DNA of 48,565 bases from Candidatus Avimonas caecicola (lineage in GTDB: Bacteria; Bacillota; Clostridia; Oscillospirales; Acutalibacteraceae). The stretch spans positions 1-48,565 of the forward strand of contig CAJFTG010000013.1 of NCBI GenBank assembly GCA_904419875.1. Reading direction: 5' to 3'. Every line of letters starts with the position of its first letter. Position 1 is the first letter of the stretch. Below, piece by piece: positions 32,564-41,374 of the stretch. A program made the translations under genes and the position numbers. The notes under the pieces are model-generated. The model worked only from the letters and a program-made list of their open reading frames with translations. It ran no database searches and was not told the DNA's origin.

Positions 32564-34807
32564 AAGGAAGAAGTTTACAGCGTGGAGGGAATGACCTGCG
32601 CCGCCTGCTCCAGCGCGGTGGAACGGGTCACCCGCCGGCTGGACGGCGTCCAGCGCAGCGATGTCAACCTGACCACCGGCCGGCTGACCATTGCCTACGA
32701 CGAGGCAAAGGTCTCCCCCGACCTGATTATGCAGAAGGTGACAAAGGCGGGCTTCGGCATCGCGCCCTACGCACCGCCGAAGAAGGGAGAGCCGCCGGCG
32801 AAAGCGAAAAAGAAAGCCGACCCCGACGGCCGCCGGGAACGCCGCTCCCTGGCCGCGGCGATTATCCTGTCCGTGCTGCTGCTCTATATTTCCATGGGGC
32901 AGATGTTCGCCTATAAGCTGCCGATCCCCGCCTTCCTCGACCCGGCGGTTTCCCCCACCAATTACGCGCTCACCCAGCTCCTGCTCACCATCCCGATCCT
33001 GTACCTGGGCCGGCGGTTCTTTATCAACGGCTTCAAGGCTCTGTTTCATCGCAATCCCAATATGGATTCCCTGGTGGCGATCGGGAGCGGCTGCTCGTTC
33101 CTGTACAGCCTGTATCTGACCTACCAGCTTCCGTGGAACCCGATGCATGTGCACCATCTGTATTATGAGTCCGCCGCGGTGGTCATCACTTTCATCATGG
33201 TCGGCAAGTATCTGGAGGCCGGCAGCAAACGCAAAACCAAGGGGGCGATCGAAAAGCTGATGGCGCTCGCCCCCGACACCGCCCTGCTGCTGGACGGCGA
33301 CGCCGTCCGGGAGGTGCCCTCCGGCGCCCTCAAGCCGGGGGACCTCATCCTGGTCCGCCCCGGCGCACGCATCCCTCTGGACGGAACCGTGGTGCAGGGA
33401 GAAAGCGGCGTGGACGAATCCATGCTGACCGGGGAAAGCATGCCGGTGGAAAAGGCGCCGGGAAGCAACGTCATCGGCGGCAGCGTCAACTATAACGGCG
33501 CGCTGCGGGTGCGGGTCGACCGGGTGGGCGAGGACACCACCCTGTCCAAGATCATCCGAATCATGGAGGACGCGCAGGGCCGCAAAGCCCCGATTTCCAA
33601 AATTGCGGACAGGGTAGCCGGCGTGTTTGTGCCGGTGGTCATGGCGATCGCCGTGATCGCATCCGTCCTTTGGGCGATTGCGGGGAAGGATGCGGAATAT
33701 GTGCTCCGCGTTTTCACCTCGGTGCTGGTGATCGCCTGCCCCTGTGCCCTCGGCCTGGCCACCCCTACCGCCATCATGGTGGGAACGGGGCTCGGAGCGG
33801 CCAACGGCATCCTGGTCCGCAGCGGGGAGGCGCTGGAGCGCCTGCACAGCGTGACCGCTGTGCTGCTGGACAAGACCGGCACCATCACCGAGGGGAAGCC
33901 GGCCGTCACCGACATCCTTGCCGCCGGCGATGAAAGCGAGCTGCTTTCCCTGGCCGCGGCGGCGGAGTCGATGTCCGACCATCCGCTGGCCAAGGCGGTG
34001 CGGAACCGGGCGGAGGAGCAGGGGCTCGCCTCCCTGCCGGCCGTCGCCTCCTCCGACAACCTTTCGGGCCGGGGCATCCGGGCGCAGCTGGAGGACGGCC
34101 GCTATGTCCTGGTCGGGAGCCTCCGGCTGATGGAGGAAAGCGGCGTCTCCTGCGCCGCTTTCCGGGAAGAGGCGGACCGCCTGGCCGCGGCGGGGCGCAC
34201 GCTGCTGTTCGTCGCGGCGGACGGTGCGGCGCTGGGCGTGCTGGGGGTAGCCGATGTGGTCAAGCCCACCAGCGCGCAGGCTGTCCGGCGGCTGCACGAA
34301 GCGGGGAAAAAGGTGGTCATGCTCACCGGCGACAACCGGGCCGCCGCCGAGCAGATCGGCCGGCAGGTCGGCGCGGACGAGGTCATTGCCGAAGTCCTGC
34401 CGGAGGATAAGGCGGCGATCGTGCGCAAGCACCAGCAGGCCGGCGAGGTTGTGCTGATGGTGGGCGACGGGATCAACGACGCGCCGGCCCTGGTGCAGGC
34501 CGACGTAGGGGCCGCCATCGGCGCAGGCAGCGACATCGCCATTGAAGCCGGCGACGTGGTGCTGATGAAATCCGACCTGAACGATGTGGCCCGGGCCATC
34601 CACCTAAGCCGCCTGACCCTGCGGAATATCAAGCAGAACCTGTTCTGGGCCTTCTGCTACAATACCATTGGGATCCCGATTGCCGCCGGGCTGCTGGCCC
34701 TGTTCGGCGGCCCGCTGCTCGACCCGATGTTCGCCGGGCTTGCCATGTCGCTCAGCTCGGTGTGCGTGGTTACCAATGCTCTGCGCTTAAGGGGGAAGAA
34801 GCTGTAA
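32561..34807 (+). CDS. copA: Copper-exporting P1B-type ATPase CopA
   Basis: A 748-residue ATP-driven Cu(I) exporter in the cytoplasmic membrane. One N-terminal heavy-metal domain carries GMTCAAC with C13 and C16. Eight membrane helices are expected; the metal-path motif CPC is at 393-395. The actuator TGES is at 290-293, phosphorylated D437 in DKTGT, the nucleotide-domain SDHPLAKAV His-Pro pair and the hinge GDGINDAP are all present, so it is fully active by sequence. ATG 32561 follows the second AAGGAGG by seven bases. It shares its stop/start (TAATG) with the csoR gene and is controlled by two CsoR operators. Confidence 0.96.
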   Translation: MKEEVYSVEGMTCAACSSAVERVTRRLDGVQRSDVNLTTGRLTIAYDEAKVSPDLIMQKVTKAGFGIAPYAPPKKGEPPAKAKKKADPDGRRERRSLAAAIILSVLLLYISMGQMFAYKLPIPAFLDPAVSPTNYALTQLLLTIPILYLGRRFFINGFKALFHRNPNMDSLVAIGSGCSFLYSLYLTYQLPWNPMHVHHLYYESAAVVITFIMVGKYLEAGSKRKTKGAIEKLMALAPDTALLLDGDAVREVPSGALKPGDLILVRPGARIPLDGTVVQGESGVDESMLTGESMPVEKAPGSNVIGGSVNYNGALRVRVDRVGEDTTLSKIIRIMEDAQGRKAPISKIADRVAGVFVPVVMAIAVIASVLWAIAGKDAEYVLRVFTSVLVIACPCALGLATPTAIMVGTGLGAANGILVRSGEALERLHSVTAVLLDKTGTITEGKPAVTDILAAGDESELLSLAAAAESMSDHPLAKAVRNRAEEQGLASLPAVASSDNLSGRGIRAQLEDGRYVLVGSLRLMEESGVSCAAFREEADRLAAAGRTLLFVAADGAALGVLGVADVVKPTSAQAVRRLHEAGKKVVMLTGDNRAAAEQIGRQVGADEVIAEVLPEDKAAIVRKHQQAGEVVLMVGDGINDAPALVQADVGAAIGAGSDIAIEAGDVVLMKSDLNDVARAIHLSRLTLRNIKQNLFWAFCYNTIGIPIAAGLLALFGGPLLDPMFAGLAMSLSSVCVVTNALRLRGKKL

Positions 34808-35118
34808 TGGAATGCGCATGCGACAAAGTCTGTTCCGATTGCAAGCGGAAGATCCGCCCGGAGTCCGAGATGCGGGACATGGTCAACCGCCTGAACCGGA
34901 TTGAGGGCCAGGTGCGCGGAATCCGGGGGATGGTGGAGAAAAGCGCCTATTGCGTGGATATCCTGACCCAGGTTTCCGCCGTGCAGGCGGCGCTCAACGC
35001 CTTCAGCAAGGCGCTGCTCAGCGAGCACATCAAGACCTGCGTGGTGGACGACATCCGCGCCGGCCGGGATGAGGTGGTGGACGAGCTGCTCGCCACCCTG
35101 CAGAAGATGATGAAATAG
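34807..35118 (+). CDS. csoR: CsoR-family copper-sensing repressor
   Basis: A 103-residue all-helical repressor of the CsoR/RcnR family. Cu(I) ligands are C49 (AYCVDIL), H74 (SEHIKTC) and C78. DNA-contact basic residues lie in VNRLNRIEGQVRGIRGM. It has an extra N-terminal cysteine cluster (C3, C5, C9, C12) not needed for the classical site. The ATG overlaps the copA stop by one base, so it is translated with the exporter it represses: apo-CsoR binds the two operators and copper releases it. Confidence 0.93.
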   Translation: MECACDKVCSDCKRKIRPESEMRDMVNRLNRIEGQVRGIRGMVEKSAYCVDILTQVSAVQAALNAFSKALLSEHIKTCVVDDIRAGRDEVVDELLATLQKMMK

Positions 35119-35231
35119 GCGGACGGGAACGCCGCCTCCGTTTACGCCGTTCTCAGCGGCAGGCCCGCGCGGAATGCCGGTTCCGGCTTCGCGCCGCCTT
35201 CCCGCTGAAAAAATAGAAAGGATGAAGCGTT

Positions 35232-35429
35232 ATGACCACCCTGCATGTCGAGGAAATGCACTGCGCCAAATGCGTGGAGCGGATCACCAAGGCCCTCACC
35301 GCCGCCGGACTGGATTTCACCGTTTCTTTGGAGGATAAGACCGTGACGGTCAACGGCTGCGATCACTGCGTCCGGACGGCGGTCGAAGAGCTCGACGACC
35401 TCGGCTTTACCGCCACAAAGGCGGAATGA
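35232..35429 (+). CDS. copZ: Copper chaperone-like heavy-metal-associated protein (CopZ type)
   Basis: A 65-residue HMA-fold protein that would carry Cu(I) to CopA or CsoR. The metal site is MHCAKC (C11, C14). A second pair, CDHC (C43, C46), occurs in a place where CopZ normally has none. AAAGGATG precedes the ATG. It is the last gene of the copper operon, 113 bp after csoR, and is followed by a terminator. Confidence 0.9.
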   Translation: MTTLHVEEMHCAKCVERITKALTAAGLDFTVSLEDKTVTVNGCDHCVRTAVEELDDLGFTATKAE

Positions 35430-35441
35430 CCGCGCAATAAC

Positions 35442-35485
35442 CCCAAAAAACGGAGGGACGCCGACAGCGTCCCTCCGTTTTTGGG
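35442..35485. terminator. Bidirectional terminator of copper operon and dehydrogenase gene
   Basis: CCAAAAAACGGAGGGACGC pairs with GCGTCCCTCCGTTTTTGG around a 5-base loop; A and T runs on opposite sides allow termination both ways. Confidence 0.88.
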
Positions 35486-35505
35486 TTCTTTGCAATTCCG
35501 TCCGA

Positions 35506-36591
35506 TTATTTGAAATACACCGCTTCGCCCGTCTTGGAGGAAGTGTAGATCGCCTCCAGAATCTGCGTGACCACAAACGCCTGCTCGGGCAGAACGACCG
35601 GGTCCTTATCCTCCAGAATGCTGTCCAGCCAGAGCTTGCACTCCAGATCGGATTCGCTCATCGCCTGGCCGCCCTCATAGAAGGCGACGCCCCCCGCCTG
35701 GAGGTTGGGGGTAATGGTGGTCTGATACCCCAAATCCACCTTATTCACCCGCAGGCCGCCGATCATATCGGCGCCGCCCAGCGTGCCGCACAGGGTGGTC
35801 TGCGCTTCCCGTACATCCAGGGTATTCAGCGCCCAGCTGGATTCCAGCATGACGGTCGCGCCGTTTTCCATGGTGACCATGCCGAAGGCGGAATCCTCCA
35901 CCGTGAATTTCTCCGGGTCCCAGTCGCCCCAGGCGTTGCCGGTTTCGGTCTGCTGGCCCAGCTTCTTGAACGCCATGCCGAGCACGGCCTTGGGCTTGTA
36001 GTTGTTCATCATCCAGAGCGTCAGGTCCAGCGCGTGGGTGCCAATGTCGATCAGCGGGCCGCCGCCCTGCTCGTACTCATTGAGAAACACGCCCCAGGTC
36101 GGCACCGCGCGGCGGCGGATGGCGTGCGCCTTGCTGAAATAAATCTCGCCCAGGTCCCCGCGCTCCACATACCGCTTCATCAGCCGGCTGTCCGGGCGGA
36201 AACGGTTCTGATAGCCGATCGTCAGCTTCTTGCCCGACTTTTTGGCCGCATCCAGCATCTTCTGCGCATCGGCCACCGTCTTGGCCATCGGCTTTTCACA
36301 CATGACATGCTTGCCGGCCTCCAGCGCCGCAACCGAAATCTCGCAGTGGCTGCGGTTCGGCGTGCAGACATGCACCACGTCGATGGTTTTGTCCTCCATC
36401 ATCTCATGGTAGTCGGTCATCACCTTCGCGCCGGGGACGCCGTATTCCTTCGCCGCCGCTTCCGCCCGCTCTACGATCAGATCGCAGAACGCGACCAGCT
36501 CCACGCGGTCGGACTGATGGGACAGCGCGGGAAGGTGTTTGCCGTTGGCAATGCCGCCGCAGCCGACGATGCCGATTCTCAACTTTTCCAT
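35506..36591 (-). CDS. Gfo/Idh/MocA-family NAD(P)-dependent oxidoreductase
   Basis: A 361-residue dehydrogenase. The N-terminal Rossmann fold has GIVGCGGIANGKHLPAL (about 7-23). The diagnostic EKP triad lies in GKHVMCEKPMAKT. The C-terminal domain includes GGGPLIDIGTHALDL, with the catalytic His of the DxxxH motif. Family members oxidise or reduce sugars, inositols or sugar nucleotides; the substrate is unknown. ATG 36591 has AGGCGG upstream. It is a monocistronic minus-strand gene that shares a terminator with copZ. Confidence 0.9.
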   Translation of the reverse strand: MEKLRIGIVGCGGIANGKHLPALSHQSDRVELVAFCDLIVERAEAAAKEYGVPGAKVMTDYHEMMEDKTIDVVHVCTPNRSHCEISVAALEAGKHVMCEKPMAKTVADAQKMLDAAKKSGKKLTIGYQNRFRPDSRLMKRYVERGDLGEIYFSKAHAIRRRAVPTWGVFLNEYEQGGGPLIDIGTHALDLTLWMMNNYKPKAVLGMAFKKLGQQTETGNAWGDWDPEKFTVEDSAFGMVTMENGATVMLESSWALNTLDVREAQTTLCGTLGGADMIGGLRVNKVDLGYQTTITPNLQAGGVAFYEGGQAMSESDLECKLWLDSILEDKDPVVLPEQAFVVTQILEAIYTSSKTGEAVYFK

Positions 36592-36789
36592 ATGTAATCC
36601 GCCTTTCCTGTTTTTTCCGCCGCTTCCCCGCCGTGGCGGGCCCGACGGCAATTTTACCCCGGCCGTGGGTATAAAATCTACAAAAGACAAAGTAATCATA
36701 CCGGGTTTTGTATCGGACGGCAATCCCTTTTTTTGCGCATTTTTCTAAACAATTTTTTGATTATGCCTGTATCGCCCTTCCAAAGCCCA

Positions 36790-36818
36790 TTTTCTTTCCC
36801 AAAACATTATGATATACT
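36790..36818 (+). promoter_or_regulatory. Promoter of the decayed methyltransferase gene
   Basis: TGATATACT with the -10 at 36813-36818 (extended -10) and a weak TTTTCT -35 at 36790-36795. The promoter and the AAGGAGG site at 36843 remain intact although the gene is broken. Confidence 0.5.
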
Positions 36819-36856
36819 GATTCTCGTGAAAAGGCATACCGCAAGGAGGCGGAACG

Positions 36857-37660
36857 ATGTCCGTATACTGGTCGGCGTAAGTTCAGGAGCCGGAGAAGCC
36901 TTGCCGCTCGCGGGCCCTTTGTTTCCGCGGCGACAATAAAGAGGAATGGCTCCGCCTCCTCGGCGCGCGGGAAACCCGCCGGATTCTGGAGGGGGCTGCG
37001 GCAGCGGCCTTTTCTGCCGCCGGCTCAAAGCCCGCCTTCCGACGGCCGAGGTGACCGGCCCGGACCGGGACGCCGGCCATCTCGCCTGTGCGCGGGCCGG
37101 GACAAGGGAGCAGGGGCTCGCCTGCCGCTTTGCGCGGGGAAAGGCCGAGCGGCTTCCTTATGAAAACGCCGCGTTTGATTTGTGCTTACATATACGGTGA
37201 TGAACTTCTGCGGGCCGCCCGCCTCCCTTTCCGAACAGCAGCGGGTGTTTCAGCCGGGCGGACGGCATCGCCGTACCCCACGGCCCGCCCCGACGGGGCG
37301 GAAACTGGCTGCCGCCGGAGGAAAGAAAGGGAAAGGCGCTGTCCGGCCGCCGGCAGGCCGCCGTGAAAAACAACCCGCTTCACCGGATTCCACAGTAACC
37401 CTGGAGCGTGGAGCAAACCTGCCGGCTGCTCGCCGACCTGGGCTTTTGCGGCGGATTCCCTGGCGGTTGTCTCTCATTCGCCGGACAGCGCCGATATCCC
37501 TGTTGAACGGGCGGAAGCACCGCTTCACGAGCCACGGACTGCCGCGCTTTGCGGCGCCGCCAAAGCGCGGCGGCCGGCGCCGAACGCCCTGAGCAAAGAG
37601 GAATGCCGCTTGCTGAACGAACAGATTCCCCGGCCGTACCGCCGGGGCGGCCGGCATTGA
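36857..37660 (+). pseudogene. SAM-dependent methyltransferase (class I), disrupted
   Basis: AAGGAGG and ATG 36857 start MSVYWSA, then a TAA (36878) interrupts. The same frame continues as KEEWLRLLGARETRRILEG. At about 37000 the match jumps frame to GCGSGLFCRRLKARLP, then TAEVTGPDRDAGHLACARA and GLACRFARGKAERLPYENAA with FDLC: the SAM-binding GxGxG, the acidic residue after strand 2 and the LPF..FD motif of methyltransferases. After a TGA near 37198 another frame gives SLSEQQRVFQPGG, and later pieces read VEQTCRLLADLGF and PNALSKEECRLLNEQ with IPRPY before a final TGA at 37658. Start and end are in the same frame (268 codons including stop), a normal family length. Several frameshifts and at least two stops make it a pseudogene or a region of sequencing errors. 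Confidence 0.65.
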
Positions 37661-37757
37661 AAATGCAAGGTTGCGTCGTCCTCGCGGTAACCGGCCGCAA
37701 ATCTACCAATGCCGCGGGGCAAGGACGGCCCCATACCATCGTGAAAGGCGGAGAAAC

Positions 37758-38801
37758 ATGGCGAAAACAATCTGGGTGGGGATGAGCGGCGGCGTAGACA
37801 GTTCGGCAGCCGCCGCCCTTCTGCTGGAGCAGGGCTTCCGGGTGACCGGCGTCACCCTGCGCCTGCGCCCGCAAGGAGCGGAGCCGGACATCGAGGACGC
37901 GCGGCAGGTCTGCCGGGCGCTGGGGATCGAGCATCGGGTGCTGGACTTCACCGGTCCCTTCCGCCGCCTCGTGATGGACGATTTTGTCCGGGAATACCTG
38001 CACGGACGGACCCCCAACCCCTGCGTGCGGTGCAACCGGGCCATCAAATTCGGCGCGATGCTGGACGCAGCGCTGGAAAACGGGGCGGACGGCATCGCCA
38101 CCGGGCATTACGCCCGGGTGGAACGGGACCCGGGCAGCGGGCGGTATCTCCTCTACCGCACCCCCTCCAAAAAGGACCAGAGCTATGTGCTGTACGGACT
38201 GACGCAGCGCCAGCTTTCCCACACTCTTTTCCCGGTGACGGGGCTGGAAAAGGAGGCGGTGCGGGAAATCGCGCGGAAATACGGCCTGCCGGTGGCCTCC
38301 AAGGGGGACAGCATGGAGATCTGTTTTGTTCCGGACGACTGCCATCCCCGGTTTATTGAGGAATATACCGGCCGGGCGCTCCGTCCGGGCAATTTTGTGG
38401 ACGAACAGGGCCGCGTGCTCGGCCGGCATCAGGGGATCGCGCGGTATACGGTCGGCCAGCGGAAAGGGCTGGGCGTTGCCTTTGGCCGGCCGATGTACGT
38501 GGTGCGCATCGACGCGGGCAGCAACGAGGTGGTGCTGGGCGAAGAGGGGCGGCAGCTTTCCTCCTCCCTGACGGCCGGAGAGATGAACTATATTCCCTTC
38601 GACCCGCCCGTCTCGCCGCTGCGGGTGCAGGCAAAAATCCGGTATCAGGCCCCTCCCGCCGACGCTCTGCTGTACCCGCTGGGTCCCGACACCGCCCGCC
38701 TGGAATTCGACCGCCCCCAGCGTTCGGTCACACCGGGGCAGTCGGTGGTGCTGTACGACGGCGACCTGGTTGTGGGCGGGGGTGTGATCCGCCTTGGATA
38801 A
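37758..38801 (+). CDS. mnmA: tRNA-specific 2-thiouridylase MnmA
   Basis: A 347-residue enzyme that thiolates U34 of tRNA-Lys, -Glu and -Gln using ATP and persulfide sulfur. The PP-loop SGGVDSS is at 10-16. The catalytic cysteines are C89 in NPCVRCN and C189 in MEICFV; C92 is a further conserved Cys. GHYAR, KDQSYVLYGL and YTVGQRKGLG are family signatures. The length is typical. ATG 37758 follows GGCGGAGAA. The gene often pairs with a cysteine desulfurase, but none is adjacent; it follows the broken methyltransferase by 97 bp. Confidence 0.95.
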   Translation: MAKTIWVGMSGGVDSSAAAALLLEQGFRVTGVTLRLRPQGAEPDIEDARQVCRALGIEHRVLDFTGPFRRLVMDDFVREYLHGRTPNPCVRCNRAIKFGAMLDAALENGADGIATGHYARVERDPGSGRYLLYRTPSKKDQSYVLYGLTQRQLSHTLFPVTGLEKEAVREIARKYGLPVASKGDSMEICFVPDDCHPRFIEEYTGRALRPGNFVDEQGRVLGRHQGIARYTVGQRKGLGVAFGRPMYVVRIDAGSNEVVLGEEGRQLSSSLTAGEMNYIPFDPPVSPLRVQAKIRYQAPPADALLYPLGPDTARLEFDRPQRSVTPGQSVVLYDGDLVVGGGVIRLG

Positions 38802-39040
38802 GGCGGAAACGCGCCCTGCGCACAATCCGGAGCTTTGTGCAAATCCCCTTCCCCGCCGCAGAACCCACAGGTAAAGCAAAGGCTGTCAAGGCTCCGCATG
38901 GCGGGCCGCCTGCCGAGGCGCCTTCCCCGGGTTCCTGCCCTTACCACAGATCATGGCGTCCGCGCCGGGTCGGTTATTTTTCCAGGCTGCCGGCCCGGCC
39001 GCTTTCCCGGCCGCTTTCCCGTCCTCCTTCCCCGTATCCG

Positions 39041-39430
39041 CTATAATGTACGGAGCCGGAGGGCTCCGGCGGGTGAGCATCGTACAGACCCGCCCCTTCC
39101 GTTTTCCCGTGGTTTCCCCGTGCACGCGGGCAGCGTAAGCATTGAACAGCGCCGGCTGGATGGGATCGGCCGCCTGACGTCGAATACCCGTCGGCCCCTG
39201 CCTTCCGCCGCAGCCGGGCGGCGGGGATGGCGCCGGGGATCCCCTGCCGGCAATAGGACATCCGAATGTCCAGCCAGCCGCGCCGCTTCGCGCAGGTCCA
39301 CCAGCGGTTCGTCGGCCTCGCCCAGGCCGTCCGGCTCCCCCGCAAACGGCCCGGAGAGGAATGGGAGAGATTCCGATTCCGGACTGCTCTCCGCGGCCGC
39401 CTGCCGCAGCCGGGCGGCGGGCATTCGTCA
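39041..39430 (-). pseudogene. Possible remnant of a VanX-like D-Ala-D-Ala dipeptidase
   Basis: Weak evidence. On the minus strand three frames carry pieces in order: PLVDLREAARLAG (from about 39307), LDIRMSYCRQGIPGAIPA plus ARLRRKA (from about 39273), VFDVRRPI, then QPALFNAYAARV (about 39150). Together they resemble the M15D/VanX order LVDL..DIRY..NF.G..LRR..A...FDAYRP...Q. The HxH-type zinc region is not found. The 730 bp between mnmA and queA (38802-39530) have no intact gene. Confidence 0.3.
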
Positions 39431-39451
39431 GGCTGGCAGTTAAAAACCGGC

Positions 39452-39480
39452 TTGTCACACAGGCGATTCCCTGTTATGAT
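39452..39480 (+). promoter_or_regulatory. queA promoter
   Basis: TTGTCA at 39452-39457, a 17-bp spacer and TGTTATGAT with the -10 at 39475-39480 (extended -10). Start near 39487, 44 bases before the ATG. Confidence 0.8.
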
Positions 39481-39530
39481 AAAAGGAAACAATCCGAAGC
39501 GACACGGATAAAAAGGAAGCGGTACATTTC

Positions 39531-40583
39531 ATGGATGGGACAATCCAGGCGCAGCCAATGAATAAAAGCGATTATTTTTACTCTTTACCGTCGGAACTGA
39601 TCGCCCAGGAGCCGGTGGAGCCGCGGGACCACTCCCGTCTGCTGGTGATGGACCGCCGCAGCGGCTCGCTGCGAGACCGGCATTTTTATGATCTGACGGA
39701 TTTTCTTAAACCCGGCGACTGCCTGATTCTCAACGACTCCCGGGTGCTTCCCGCCCGGCTCTACGGTCAGAAAAAGGATACCGGCGCCGCGGTCGAGCTG
39801 CTTTTGCTCCACCCACGGGGGGAGAACCGCTGGGAGGTCCTTGCCGGCCCCGGGAGGCGGGCGAAGCCGGGCAATATCCTGACCTTCGCCGGCGGCCTGC
39901 TGGAGGCGGAGGTCCTCGAGGTGGTGGAGGAAGGGAACCGCCTGGTGGAATTCCGTTATGAGGGAAACTTTTATCATCTGCTGGAGCAGATCGGAAAAAT
40001 GCCGCTTCCGCACTATATCACCCACCCGCTGGCGGATAACGAACGCTACCAGACGGTTTATTCCCGCGAGCCGGGAAGCGCGGCCGCCCCGACGGCGGGA
40101 CTGCATTTTACGCCGCAGCTGCTCGAACAGGTTCGTATGCAGGGGGTGGAGGTCGGTTTTGTAACCCTCCATGTCGGCCTGGGGACATTCCGTCCCGTAA
40201 AGGAGGAGAAGATCACCGACCATAAAATGCATTCCGAGCATTACGAGCTGTCACCGGAAACGGCGGCGATGGTCAACCGCACCAAAGCCAGGGGCGGGCG
40301 GGTGATCGCCGTCGGGACCACCAGCTGCCGGACCCTCGAAAGCGTCGGCATGACCAACGGCCGGATCGAGCCGGCGGAGGGCTGGACAAGCATCTTTATC
40401 TACCCCGGCTATCGGTTCCAGGTGCTGGACGGCCTGCTGACAAATTTCCATCTGCCGGAAAGCACGCTGATTATGCTGGTCAGCGCCTTTGCGGGGTATG
40501 CGCATACGATGTCTGCCTACGACCATGCGGTGAAGCAGCGTTATCGTTTTTTCAGCTTTGGGGACGCCATGCTCGTGCTATGA
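39531..40583 (+). CDS. queA: S-adenosylmethionine:tRNA ribosyltransferase-isomerase QueA
   Basis: A 350-residue enzyme that transfers the ribosyl part of SAM to preQ1-tRNA to form epoxyqueuosine at position 34. Family signatures are YSLPSELIAQEPVEPRDHSR, ILNDSRVLPARL, APTAGLHFTPQLL, VTLHVGLGTFRPV, TSCRTLES and the C-terminal NFHLPESTLIMLVSAFAG. Length is standard. ATG 39531 has AAGGAAG 12 bases upstream; ATG 39558 is an alternative closer to the family start but without a ribosome site. tgt, the usual partner, is not adjacent. A histidine phosphatase follows 51 bp downstream, probably co-transcribed. Confidence 0.95.
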   Translation: MDGTIQAQPMNKSDYFYSLPSELIAQEPVEPRDHSRLLVMDRRSGSLRDRHFYDLTDFLKPGDCLILNDSRVLPARLYGQKKDTGAAVELLLLHPRGENRWEVLAGPGRRAKPGNILTFAGGLLEAEVLEVVEEGNRLVEFRYEGNFYHLLEQIGKMPLPHYITHPLADNERYQTVYSREPGSAAAPTAGLHFTPQLLEQVRMQGVEVGFVTLHVGLGTFRPVKEEKITDHKMHSEHYELSPETAAMVNRTKARGGRVIAVGTTSCRTLESVGMTNGRIEPAEGWTSIFIYPGYRFQVLDGLLTNFHLPESTLIMLVSAFAGYAHTMSAYDHAVKQRYRFFSFGDAMLVL

Positions 40584-40634
40584 GCCGTCCGGTTCACCCC
40601 TTTGCTTCGCCTTGGAAAGGAGCGGGAATCCAGG

Positions 40635-41240
40635 ATGAAAATAGAGGTAATCCTTCTCTGCCACGGCGCCTCCCCCGGCGGCACGGACAGACGGTATGCC
40701 GGACAGACCGCCAACCAGCCGCTGAGCGAACGGGGAAAAAGGGAGCTGCTGAGCCGGAAAGCGCACGGAGCCTATCCCCCGGCGGAAGCGCTGTACGTCA
40801 GCCCTCTCAGCCGCTGCACGGAAACGGCCCGGCTGCTGTACCCCATGCTGGTGCCGGTGATTCTCCCGTCTCTGGCGGAATTGGATGTCGGCAGCTTTGA
40901 AGGGAAAACATACGAACAGCTGAAGGACGACCCGAGCTATCAACGCTGGCGCGAAACAGGGGGAAGGGCCGCCCCGCCCGGCGGAGAAAGCGGAGAGGCG
41001 TTTGCGCAGCGGCTGCTCGGCGCAATGCGCCAGATTGCGGCGGACTCGCGCAGCGGGGCGTTTCATTCCGCTGCGGTAATCACTCACAGCAGCTGCATCA
41101 GGACGCTGGCGGCGCGGCTTTGCCCGCCGGCGGAATCCGGGGCGGACGGATACGGCGGCCGTCCCGTCTCCAGCGGCGGCGGCTATCGGGTAAAAATGGA
41201 CGCCGACAGCCTGCGGTTCGACAATATTTTTTCCTTGTAA
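40635..41240 (+). CDS. Histidine phosphatase superfamily protein with altered RHG motif
   Basis: A 201-residue member of the phosphoglycerate-mutase-like family. The phospho-accepting His is H10, but the usual RHG reads LCHG, so the phosphate-binding Arg is Cys9. R60 in SPLSR, E82 in AELDVGSFEG and H151 in VITHSS are kept. CobC-type alpha-ribazole phosphatases and general phosphatases share this fold. A precorrin-2 dehydrogenase gene comes next, behind its own promoter, which would fit a corrinoid link, but this is guesswork. ATG 40635 has AAAGGAG 12 bases before it. Activity may be reduced by the missing Arg. Confidence 0.82.
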   Translation: MKIEVILLCHGASPGGTDRRYAGQTANQPLSERGKRELLSRKAHGAYPPAEALYVSPLSRCTETARLLYPMLVPVILPSLAELDVGSFEGKTYEQLKDDPSYQRWRETGGRAAPPGGESGEAFAQRLLGAMRQIAADSRSGAFHSAAVITHSSCIRTLAARLCPPAESGADGYGGRPVSSGGGYRVKMDADSLRFDNIFSL

Positions 41241-41250
41241 AGGAAATATC

Positions 41251-41279
41251 TTGTCAAAAATTGCCGGATATGCTATACT
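41251..41279 (+). promoter_or_regulatory. Sigma-A promoter of the precorrin-2 dehydrogenase gene
   Basis: TTGTCA (41251-41256), a 17-bp spacer and TGCTATACT with the -10 at 41274-41279. A second TATAAT occurs at 41296-41301. Confidence 0.8.
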
Positions 41280-41374
41280 ATGAAATATCCTTTACTATAA
41301 TGGGTATTCTTGTTATATCCCCGGTATCTTTTAAAGTTTTGCAGGAACAGGAAACGGCAACGGGAGGTGACGCC

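Noticed and set aside
32522-34603. Minus-strand open frame of 693 codons opposite copA
   Set aside because: Antisense shadow of the well-supported CopA gene, without motifs or start signals.
36946-37200. Stand-alone 84-residue protein starting MAPPPRRAGN
   Set aside because: It is an internal fragment of the broken methyltransferase, with no ribosome site of its own.
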